NCBI GenBank assembly: GCA_905233445.1
Contig: CAJOEP010000007.1
Span: forward strand, 126,525 to 190,524
Direction: 5' to 3'
Length of the DNA: 64,000 nt
Origin: an uncultured Bacteroidales bacterium
Lineage (GTDB): Bacteria > Bacteroidota > Bacteroidia > Bacteroidales > F082
Below the pieces are notes generated by a model. That model ran no database searches. It was given only the letters and a program-made list of their open reading frames with translations, and was not told the origin of the DNA. Within the stretch, counting starts at the first letter, position 1. The number at the start of each line of letters is the position of its first letter. Below, piece by piece: positions 57,963 to 64,000 of the stretch. Made by a program: the position numbers and the translations under genes.

Positions 57963-58886
57963 TTACAAAACTATTCTTACAAAAACCGGATAATGGTCGG
58001 AAGGGTTGCGGCGTGTTGTGTTGCTGAACCAGATTTCCTGCGGCGCATCGGAGGCTTTTTCAGCTTCAGCGGAGGTCTCGTTCTCGGTCCAGTAGCTGTT
58101 GGTGAGAACGCCGTAAGCCTCAACTTTTGTTGACGGTGACACGAAGACGTGATCGATGCGGCTGGTGGTGAAATATTCTGTTTTGAACGCGTTGAAGGTG
58201 CCGTTTTCGGCGAAGCGAATGCGGGCTGCGTCGTAGGAATCTTTCAGCAAGCCGGAATTTGTAAAGATTGTATAAATCTCGTTGGTCTGGTCGACGTTGA
58301 AGTCGCCTGTGAGGATGACGGGGGCGCCTTTTGCGATTTCTTGGATGCGGGCCACTACGAGTTTCGCGGCTTCACGACGTGCAACTACCCCGACATGGTC
58401 CATGTGAAGGTTGAAGAAATAAAATGTTGTGCGGTCTTTTTTCTTCTTGGCGTTGATTTGGAACTTACCCCAAGTGCAGATGCGGATGCAGGCGGCATCC
58501 CATCCGAGACCAGGTTTTTCAGGCGTCTCGCTGAGCCAGAAGTTGCCGTCTTCAAGTAGCGTCAGCTGGTCTTTTTTATAGAAGATAGCTTCATGTTCTC
58601 CTCCCCTTTCGCCGTCGTCGCGACCTATGCCGATGTAGTCGTAGCCGTCGAGATTTGCTAGAAGATCTTGAAGCTGACCATAAAGCACTTCCTGCGCGCC
58701 GAAAATCAACGGATTCATGAAGTTGACCTGATCGCAGATCACCTGGCAGCGCTTGGTCCAAACATTGCCGTTGAGGCTGTCGCCGCGATTTTTATAACGG
58801 ATGTTATACGAGCCGACAAGCATCTCTTGAGCGCTAACCGATAGCGCTAAGATGCTGAATATGGCAATAAAAATAAGCTTTTTCAT
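57963..58886 (-). CDS. Exported endonuclease/exonuclease/phosphatase-family hydrolase
   Basis: 307 residues with a signal peptide to about VSAQE. EEP fold motifs: VGSYNIRY, FGAQEVLYGQL (metal-binding Glu), NLHMDHVGVVAR, VILTGDFNVDQTNE and the terminal RNPSDHYPVFV with Asp-His. Family members hydrolyse phosphodiesters or sugar and inositol phosphates; the substrate is not shown. The ATG overlaps the bcp stop by one base (TAATG). Confidence 0.9.
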   Translation of the reverse strand: MKKLIFIAIFSILALSVSAQEMLVGSYNIRYKNRGDSLNGNVWTKRCQVICDQVNFMNPLIFGAQEVLYGQLQDLLANLDGYDYIGIGRDDGERGGEHEAIFYKKDQLTLLEDGNFWLSETPEKPGLGWDAACIRICTWGKFQINAKKKKDRTTFYFFNLHMDHVGVVARREAAKLVVARIQEIAKGAPVILTGDFNVDQTNEIYTIFTNSGLLKDSYDAARIRFAENGTFNAFKTEYFTTSRIDHVFVSPSTKVEAYGVLTNSYWTENETSAEAEKASDAPQEIWFSNTTRRNPSDHYPVFVRIVL

Positions 58887-59332
58887 TATTCCAGGATTTG
58901 ATTTGTGTGATTTTTCGTATCGACTTTGCCGATGGCATCAATGATAATGCCGTTTTCATCGATGACGTATGTTGTGCGGAGGATTCCTTCAGTTGTTTTG
59001 CCGTACATTTTCTTTTCGCCCCAGGCTTCGTAGGCTTTGAGGATTGTGAGGTCGGTATCGGCGATGAGATGGAACGGCAGCTCATATTTTGCGATGAACT
59101 TCTGGTGCGAGGCGGCGCTGTCGCGGCTCACTCCCAACACGTTGTAACCCAATGCGATAAAGCGATTATAATTGTCGCGGAGGTCGCAGGCTTCGGCGGT
59201 GCAACCCGGGGTGCTATCCTTCGGATAGAAATACAAAACGAGCTTCTTTCCAGCGAAATCGCTCAGCTTTACGACGTTTCCGTTTTCATCGATGCCCTCG
59301 AAATAAGGGGCTTTTTGACCTTTTAATAACAT
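58886..59332 (-). CDS. bcp: Thioredoxin-dependent peroxiredoxin, Bcp/PrxQ type
   Basis: 148 residues. PKDSTPGCTAEACDLRD carries the peroxidatic Cys and, five residues later, the resolving Cys characteristic of alpha-type Bcp. SRDSAASHQKF and the DTDLTILKAYEAWG region complete the fold. It reduces hydroperoxides in the cytoplasm. Translationally coupled to the EEP hydrolase; 31 bp after the membrane-protein gene at 59364. Confidence 0.94.
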   Translation of the reverse strand: MLLKGQKAPYFEGIDENGNVVKLSDFAGKKLVLYFYPKDSTPGCTAEACDLRDNYNRFIALGYNVLGVSRDSAASHQKFIAKYELPFHLIADTDLTILKAYEAWGEKKMYGKTTEGILRTTYVIDENGIIIDAIGKVDTKNHTNQILE

Positions 59333-59363
59333 GATATTGATTGTTTATTATTTTGATGAATGT

Positions 59364-60176
59364 TTACCATGGCTGGTGTTTTTTCAGATATTTGTCACGT
59401 TGTTCTGACGAAAAATCAAGATAACCCCAAGGAGTGCCTACAAAGTTATGAAATACGATATGATCATTATATGGTATTCCACATTCTCCACATGTTAATG
59501 CTCTATCTTTCTCTTCATCTGTCATTGGACGATTGAACAATTCATAATAAAAACGGTCAGGACCACGATACTTCCAAGACAAGTTTATCTTATCGTATTT
59601 ATCAGAGTAACATATTCCTATACAGCCAACATCCTTTAATTTTTTCTGAATATTGTCAACTTCCTCGTCATTCAATCCGACAAGCAATAACAAAGAATTT
59701 ACATTTGAATTATGATCCCATTTGATGTAGTCTTCTTCCCCAATTGGTCGTACAACCAATTTTGAAATCTCATAATCTTTATCAAACATCAAATCAACGT
59801 AGCAACTATCGTCAATAGCGTTTACAAAATAATCACATAGCTCTTCAATACCAGTTTTATTTTTCTCATAATGCTTTGCCATTCTCTCAGCAAAAATGGA
59901 GTGTGTTGAATTATAGAAACAATAAGTTCCGAAAAAAAGTACATTAAAAGCACCCCAAATAATAATCGCTTTATTCCATTTGTTTTTCAGATTTCTGAAT
60001 GCCAATATTATTAAAACAATGGCAGCAAATACAGCTGTCAATGTTACCAAAAACAAAATAAAAAATACAAGAAATGACTCTATATCTATCCATCTTAATA
60101 CAATAAATAACGTAATAATGAAAAAAGGAAGCAGCATCCAGATGCCGTGAAATAGGTCTATTTTTTTATTTTCCAT
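59364..60176 (-). CDS. Hypothetical membrane protein
   Basis: 270 residues. Three hydrophobic segments in the first 110 residues (about 12-27, 34-60, 70-88) are followed by a soluble domain of about 165 residues. That domain contains a Cys-x2-Cys pair (LTCGECGIPYNDH) and KINLSWKYRGPDRFYYELF. I do not recognise it. It is AT-rich and lies beside a toxin-antitoxin pair, which suggests recent acquisition. -7 element TAATTTTG at 60202-60209 (minus). Confidence 0.65.
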   Translation of the reverse strand: MENKKIDLFHGIWMLLPFFIITLFIVLRWIDIESFLVFFILFLVTLTAVFAAIVLIILAFRNLKNKWNKAIIIWGAFNVLFFGTYCFYNSTHSIFAERMAKHYEKNKTGIEELCDYFVNAIDDSCYVDLMFDKDYEISKLVVRPIGEEDYIKWDHNSNVNSLLLLVGLNDEEVDNIQKKLKDVGCIGICYSDKYDKINLSWKYRGPDRFYYELFNRPMTDEEKDRALTCGECGIPYNDHIVFHNFVGTPWGYLDFSSEQRDKYLKKHQPW

Positions 60177-60253
60177 AATACTTTGTTTTATTTTTCAACG
60201 ACAAAATTAAGAAAAAAATTATAATAACCAGCTACACGAAGCAAAAAAAACAT

Positions 60254-60261
60254 TACTTTTG
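60254..60261 (+). promoter_or_regulatory. -7 promoter element of the second toxin-antitoxin pair
   Basis: TACTTTTG, 24 bases before the antitoxin ATG. Confidence 0.65.
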
Positions 60262-60285
60262 CAGTAAACATAAAAAACATTAAAA

Positions 60286-60513
60286 ATGAGTGAGACGACA
60301 CTATTAAATTTGCGCGACTATCTCTTCGGAACACTAACCGAAAGCAATATGCTATGGTTAGCCAAACAGCTATTGGAACATGTGAAAACCGAAGAAAAAC
60401 ATTTGAAACCATATACAATTGAAGAAATCGACATCATGTTAAACGAAGCAGAAGCTGATTTTGAAACAGGTAATTATTTAACAAACGAAGAAGTTTTTAA
60501 CAAAAACAAATAA
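60286..60513 (+). CDS. Antitoxin-like small protein
   Basis: 75 residues, all helical by composition. LNLRDYLFGTLTESNMLWLA is followed by KPYTIEEIDIMLNEAEADFE and a polar tail. The C-terminal helix would wrap the toxin. I do not recognise the exact family; the call rests on position, five bp before a RelE/ParE-type toxin gene, and on the small acidic sequence. AT-rich. Confidence 0.7.
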   Translation: MSETTLLNLRDYLFGTLTESNMLWLAKQLLEHVKTEEKHLKPYTIEEIDIMLNEAEADFETGNYLTNEEVFNKNK

Positions 60514-60518
60514 AATTT

Positions 60519-60830
60519 ATGAAAATAATATGGAGCCGTAAAGCAGCTTCATCATTTCACCAAATTGAAACCTACATTTTAAGAACATTTGGAGAGAAAA
60601 CCCAGAAAGAGTTTACGGAAGAAGTTGAAGATATTGTTAACACCTTGACAATCATGCCAGAACTTGGCAAAATAGATCCGCTATTTGCACACAGAAAACA
60701 ACTTTATCGAAGCATAATTGTTCGAAGGTTGAATAAGATTGTTTATTACATCAAAGATGATACGATTAGAATTGCAGCAATGTGGGACACAAGACGTGAA
60801 CCTAAAGCGCAAGCTAGAGAAGTGAAATAA
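60519..60830 (+). CDS. ParE/RelE-family toxin
   Basis: 103 residues. KIIWSRKAASSFHQIETYIL is the typical N-terminal strand and helix; the C-terminal KQLYRSIIVRRLNKIVYYIKDDTIRIAAMWDTRR has the strand pattern and the final basic residue of ParE/RelE toxins. The gene starts 5 bp after the antitoxin. Its last 17 bp overlap the end of the convergent HD hydrolase gene. Confidence 0.85.
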   Translation: MKIIWSRKAASSFHQIETYILRTFGEKTQKEFTEEVEDIVNTLTIMPELGKIDPLFAHRKQLYRSIIVRRLNKIVYYIKDDTIRIAAMWDTRREPKAQAREVK

Positions 60831-61425
60831 AAATCTCTTTTATTTCCGTTTCCTCATCAATCATTTGTCTCAGTTTCTCTAATCTTGCGGCATTTGGAGA
60901 TTCAGGAAACCAAAGCTTCAAGTATCCGTTGCGGCCGTATTTCTCGTGGAGGTGCTGCAACATTCGGTCGTATTGCTGTTCCTTGGAGAGCTCGGGATAG
61001 TGGTCGAGACCGTATTGAATAGTACGCTTTACGATGGTTTCAGGGTCGATGAAGCGGTCGGCTTCAGCCACGATGCGGCCGTAGATGGTGCGAGGCTCGT
61101 GTTTTGCTGAGGCGCGGTGGTCTTCAGCGGCATCGGCCATGGTTTGAATCTGCTCCTCTGTAAACCATATCCGAAGATTCTCATCGGCTTTGATAATCTG
61201 TGCCGACACCTCATGATGATGCTCACGACCCTCGCAAAGACCGGTGTCGTGATATGCCGCGATGACATAAACCATGTTTACATCCACATCTAAAAATTTA
61301 GATATTTCAAGACTTTGCTGGATTACCATATTGACATGGTCACGCTGATGTGCCGCGTCGAAGTTGTCGTAACGTGGAATGATTTCGGATTCGATATAAG
61401 AGACTATGTCGGGATTAATTTTCAT
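60814..61425 (-). CDS. HD-domain phosphohydrolase
   Basis: 203 residues. The HD motif is IAAYHDTGLCEGREHHHEVSA (His-Asp), with an upstream HQRDHV His and a downstream AEADRFID Asp completing the metal site, and AEDHRAS in between. Proteins of this form hydrolyse phosphate esters of nucleotides; the substrate is unknown. The ATG at 61425 lies only four bases after the -7 element TACTTTTG (61430-61437), so it is probably leaderless; the longer frame from 61470 is rejected. Confidence 0.87.
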   Translation of the reverse strand: MKINPDIVSYIESEIIPRYDNFDAAHQRDHVNMVIQQSLEISKFLDVDVNMVYVIAAYHDTGLCEGREHHHEVSAQIIKADENLRIWFTEEQIQTMADAAEDHRASAKHEPRTIYGRIVAEADRFIDPETIVKRTIQYGLDHYPELSKEQQYDRMLQHLHEKYGRNGYLKLWFPESPNAARLEKLRQMIDEETEIKEIFISLL

Positions 61426-61429
61426 ATGA

Positions 61430-61437
61430 CAAAAGTA
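61430..61437 (-). promoter_or_regulatory. -7 promoter element of the HD hydrolase gene (leaderless)
   Basis: Minus-strand TACTTTTG, four bases from the ATG. The divergent element for the dehydrogenase is TATTTTTG at 61479-61486 (plus), seven bases from its ATG. Confidence 0.7.
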
Positions 61438-61493
61438 CAAAAAATCACAAATAACAAGTCCATTTTTCAAAAAATCCGTATTTTTGTAGCATC

Positions 61494-62330
61494 ATGAAAA
61501 ATACAAAAAAAGTAATCCTCATCACTGGAGGAAGTTCGGGAATCGGGTATGACTCAGCGATAGCGCTGGCAAAGCAGGGTCATAAGGTTTATGCGGCGGC
61601 ACGTCGTGTCGAGATGATGGAGCCACTCAAGGAATATGGCATTTTGCCGCTCAGCCTCGACGTGACAGACGACGACTCAATGCAAGAATGTGTTAAATCA
61701 GTGCTTGACGCTGAAGGCAGGATCGACGTGCTTGTTAACAACGCCGGCTATGGCTACTTCGGTGCGATTGAAAACGTGACGATGGAAGAAGCCCGCAAAC
61801 AGCTGGAAGTCAACGTGTTTGGAATGGCAAGAATGTGCCAATTAGTACTTCCGACGATGCGCAAACAACATTCAGGAAGAATCATAAACATCGCTTCGAT
61901 TGCTGGAAGGGCGACGGTATATTTCGGAGGCTGGTACAACGTCTCGAAATACGCTGTCGAGACTTTCAGCGACGCTCTGCGCATGGAGACAAAGCCTTTC
62001 GGCATCGACGTGGTGCTGATTGAGCCGAGTGCCATCAAGACAAACTGGGGAATTATCGCCGCAGATAACCTCGAGGCATCGTCACGCGGCACGGTTTACG
62101 AAGAAAAAGCCATCAACGAGGCCAACAACATGCACAAAGCTTATCGCTCAAATTTCTTCTCGAAACCAGCTATCGTGACAAAAGCAATCTGCAAAGCTGT
62201 GAACCGCCGCCGACCTCGCACCCGCTATTGCATCGGAAGAGGCGGAAAAATGATAATCTTCCTGCACAGCGTGCTGCCGACAAGATGGTGGGACAGAATT
62301 AATAGAATAATGACAAAAAAGGTGTTATAA
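61494..62330 (+). CDS. Short-chain dehydrogenase/reductase
   Basis: 278 residues. Rossmann motif TGGSSGIGYD near residue 12, NNAGYGYFG near 82, catalytic Ser in NIASIAG and YxxxK in YNVSKYAVE. AARRVE after the second strand suggests NADP(H) preference. The C-terminal ~60 residues extend beyond the classical fold with a basic and hydrophobic end (KMIIFLHSVLPTRWWDRI), which may touch the membrane. Substrate unknown. Likely leaderless (ATG seven bases after the -7 element). Confidence 0.9.
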   Translation: MKNTKKVILITGGSSGIGYDSAIALAKQGHKVYAAARRVEMMEPLKEYGILPLSLDVTDDDSMQECVKSVLDAEGRIDVLVNNAGYGYFGAIENVTMEEARKQLEVNVFGMARMCQLVLPTMRKQHSGRIINIASIAGRATVYFGGWYNVSKYAVETFSDALRMETKPFGIDVVLIEPSAIKTNWGIIAADNLEASSRGTVYEEKAINEANNMHKAYRSNFFSKPAIVTKAICKAVNRRRPRTRYCIGRGGKMIIFLHSVLPTRWWDRINRIMTKKVL

Positions 62331-62337
62331 TTTTTTA

Positions 62338-62345
62338 TATTTTTG
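62338..62345 (+). promoter_or_regulatory. -7 promoter element of the DUF362 gene
   Basis: TATTTTTG, 22 bases before the ATG at 62368. Confidence 0.7.
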
Positions 62346-62367
62346 CATCGTTAAATATCAATTGCAA

Positions 62368-63474
62368 ATGAAAAAAGGTCTGTTTTTGGCATTGTTTTTA
62401 TGTTTTTGCGTGTCGTTATTTGCGCAAAGCAACGTTTATTTCACAAGCGAGATAACGCCCGAGTCGCTGGTGAAGGTTTTTCAGGCGCTTGGCGTGACTC
62501 CAAACGGCAGCGTGGCAATCAAGATTTCGACCGGCGAGTCGTCGAAAAGCAATTATCTCAGGCCAGAGTTCATAGTGAATCTAGTTGAAGAGACCGGCGG
62601 AACCATTGTGGAATGCAACACCGCATACGGAGGCATCAGAGACGCGACCATCGGTCACCTTCAGGTGATTCAGGAACGAGGCTTTAACCAGATTGCGAAG
62701 GTCGATATCATGGATTCGGAAGGTGACATGGAGATTCCTGTGAGCGACACCACCTGGATAAAGCACGACATCGTTGGTTCGCACTTGGCGGAGTACGACT
62801 TCATGATAAACCTCGCGCATTTCAAAGGCCATGCCAGGGGCGGTTACGGCGGTGTTTTGAAGAACCAGAGCATCGGCGTGGCGGCGCGCAGTGGCAAATG
62901 CTATATCCACACAGCAGGCCAGTCGACGACCACCATTTATGGAAGCAACAGCCAGGACTCGTTCCTCGAGTCGATGGCGGCGGCGGCACAGGCGGTGCAC
63001 AACTATTTCAAGCAGGATGGCAAAGACATAGTTTATATCAATGTTATGAACAACCTCTCCGTTGACTGCGACTGCAACCCACAGCCGGCGCTGCCCGAGA
63101 TTGCCGACATCGGCATCCTCGCCTCCACCGACCCGGTGGCGCTTGACAAAGCCTGCCTCGACCTGATTTTCAACTATGAGCCAACCATAGGCAACGACCC
63201 TCAGCCGCTCATCGACCGCATCAACGAGATGCACGGGACGCATATCATAGAATATGCCGAAGAGATTGGCCTCGGCGTGCAGGCATACAACCTCATCGAC
63301 ATCGGTGTGACGGGGATTGGAGAAATAAACCCGCAGCATCCCGGTGCCGAAATGCTGCGGTATAATGTTTTTACCATTGATGGCAAGAAGATTCTGCACA
63401 ACGCGAAAAGCCTTGAGTCGCTGCCGTCGGGTGTTTATATCATCAACGGCAGGAAACAGGTCATCACGCGTTAG
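62368..63474 (+). CDS. Exported DUF362-domain protein with T9SS-like C-terminal tail
   Basis: 368 residues. Signal peptide to about SLFAQ. The DUF362 core has VAIKISTGESSKSNYLRPEF, INLAHFKGHARGGYGGVLKN and ILASTDPVALDKACLDL, seen in ferredoxin-linked members, but no iron-sulfur cysteine cluster is present. The last 30 residues (FTIDGKKIL ... LPSGVYIINGRKQVI) resemble the end of a T9SS type A domain without its first strands. This may be a minimal sorting signal or a degraded one. Function unknown. ATG 62368; the upstream TTG is rejected. Confidence 0.8.
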   Translation: MKKGLFLALFLCFCVSLFAQSNVYFTSEITPESLVKVFQALGVTPNGSVAIKISTGESSKSNYLRPEFIVNLVEETGGTIVECNTAYGGIRDATIGHLQVIQERGFNQIAKVDIMDSEGDMEIPVSDTTWIKHDIVGSHLAEYDFMINLAHFKGHARGGYGGVLKNQSIGVAARSGKCYIHTAGQSTTTIYGSNSQDSFLESMAAAAQAVHNYFKQDGKDIVYINVMNNLSVDCDCNPQPALPEIADIGILASTDPVALDKACLDLIFNYEPTIGNDPQPLIDRINEMHGTHIIEYAEEIGLGVQAYNLIDIGVTGIGEINPQHPGAEMLRYNVFTIDGKKILHNAKSLESLPSGVYIINGRKQVITR

Positions 63475-63507
63475 ACTAATATCTGGATTTTGTATTGTTT
63501 ATTTGCG

Positions 63508-63515
63508 TATTTTTG
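63508..63515 (+). promoter_or_regulatory. -7 promoter element of the deleted glycosyltransferase gene
   Basis: TATTTTTG, 15 bases before the ATG at 63531, which sets the start there rather than at 63495. Confidence 0.7.
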
Positions 63516-63530
63516 CACAAATTGCTAATT

Positions 63531-63968
63531 ATGAAAACAGCCATTCTTATACCGTGCTTTGTGAAACTGTATCCAGTTATGAGCACCAGATTCGAGGTGG
63601 AGACTGAAATGACGATTCATGCTCTTGACAAACGATTCGAGTTGCGCGAAATACCGATATCATATCGCGACAGGCCCGACGGAAGCGTGTCCAAACTCAA
63701 CACTTTCGTTGACGGCATAATGGTTCTAAAAACAATATTCACACTGTTTAAAGAATACCGTCCGATGCGTTTCTTCGGATGGCTTGCGCTGTTTTTGGCT
63801 TTAGTGTCGATAGGTCTCTTCATTCCTATCGCCATCGAATACATGCGAACCGGTCTCGTGCCACGATTCCCAACACTTTTCGTGTCGATATTGGCAATAC
63901 TATTATCGTTCAGTTGTTTGATTGACTGGAAAGCCTTGAAGAATGATTTTAAACACATAAAAAAATGA
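63531..63968 (+). pseudogene. Family 2 glycosyltransferase with in-frame internal deletion
   Basis: 145 residues. The first nine residues MKTAILIPC are the standard start of a GT2 enzyme (dolichyl-phosphate mannosyltransferase type). They run directly into FVKLYPVMSTRFEVETEMTI, which belongs about 180-200 residues later in that family, followed by the usual RDRPDGSVSKL and two C-terminal membrane helices. The nucleotide-sugar binding site and the catalytic DxD/ED-type residues are therefore missing while the frame is intact. It overlaps the next gene (ATGA). Either a genuine deletion allele, a membrane-only fragment with a new role, or a collapsed assembly. Confidence 0.75.
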
Positions 63969-64000
63969 AAAAACTACTTTTAACCATTGCAACTATGGCA
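63965..64000 (+). CDS. Start of an exported protein, cut by window edge
   Basis: Twelve codons, MKKLLLTIATMA, look like the start of a signal peptide. The ATG overlaps the stop of the preceding gene, so it is probably co-transcribed. Nothing more can be said. Confidence 0.6.
   Translation, partial: MKKLLLTIATMA

Noticed and set aside
62581..63399. 272-codon open frame on the minus strand opposite the DUF362 gene
   Set aside because: It is the antisense shadow of a gene with clear homology and signal peptide; its translation has no recognisable domain and no promoter.

Overview
The window reads as a chromosome segment of a member of the order Bacteroidales (phylum Bacteroidota). Evidence from the sequence: promoters have the Bacteroidota -7 element TAnnTTTG and genes lack Shine-Dalgarno leaders; three secreted proteins end in type IX secretion (T9SS) type A sorting domains; and several families are typical of the group (a Bacteroides-like tryptophanase, a PG1098-type methyltransferase, a DUF4421-like protein, a 484-residue CstA, an OmpA-like porin with an acidic proline-rich linker). 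Genus cannot be fixed. Tryptophanase, histidine ammonia-lyase, a secreted sialidase and secreted cysteine peptidases suggest an amino-acid and glycan degrading anaerobe, probably host-associated (inference).

Layout. 1-4.3 kb: minus-strand operon hisS-hutH-two membrane proteins-cytidylate-kinase-like gene (cut by the window edge). 4.4-8.4 kb: AT-rich accessory stretch with an HNH endonuclease, a truncated HigA antitoxin, a DUF4143-type ATPase behind 33-bp repeats, a membrane protein, a long-hairpin RNA resembling 6S RNA and a ParE-type toxin-antitoxin pair. 8.5-12.7 kb: operon prfB (with programmed frameshift)-cstA-methyltransferase-nucleotide hydrolase. 12.7-18.4 kb: envelope genes (MscS channel, DUF4421-like protein, beta-barrel protein, acid phosphatase) and recX. 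18.4-24.6 kb: ydcF-like gene, the M20 peptidase-MTA/SAH nucleosidase-ygiQ operon, and a carboxyltransferase subunit. 24.7-32 kb: T9SS cargo, cysteate-synthase-like enzyme, twin exported C1 peptidases, YitT. 32.1-32.4 kb: tRNA-Leu, tRNA-Gly and a duplicated tRNA-Gly 5' half. 32.6-43.4 kb: housekeeping block (mutS, rRNA/tRNA methyltransferase, OmpA-like protein, deoxynucleoside kinase, folK, sppA, acyltransferase, ABC-F). 43.4-58 kb: secreted and envelope proteins (endonuclease I, Sel1-FGE lipoprotein, MntP-like, tnaA, TonB-receptor-like barrel, aquaporin, sialidase), a guanine-deaminase-like enzyme and a TerB-Sel1 protein. 58-64 kb: EEP hydrolase, bcp, a second toxin-antitoxin pair, HD hydrolase, short-chain dehydrogenase, DUF362 protein, an internally deleted glycosyltransferase, and the start of one more exported protein.

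The least explained material is not in the genes. Two tandem RNA-like hairpins at 52288-52456 differ by compensatory base changes. At least four families of short interspersed repeats (heptad/octad AGTTNNC, GTAG(A/G)G(A/G)CG palindromes, CGGTCGAAATGACG/ATTCCGAAC units, and nonamers) lie at gene ends as terminator-like hairpins, in the mutS leader, and, in two genes, inside the reading frame where they are translated. All calls come from reading the sequence; no database search was run.
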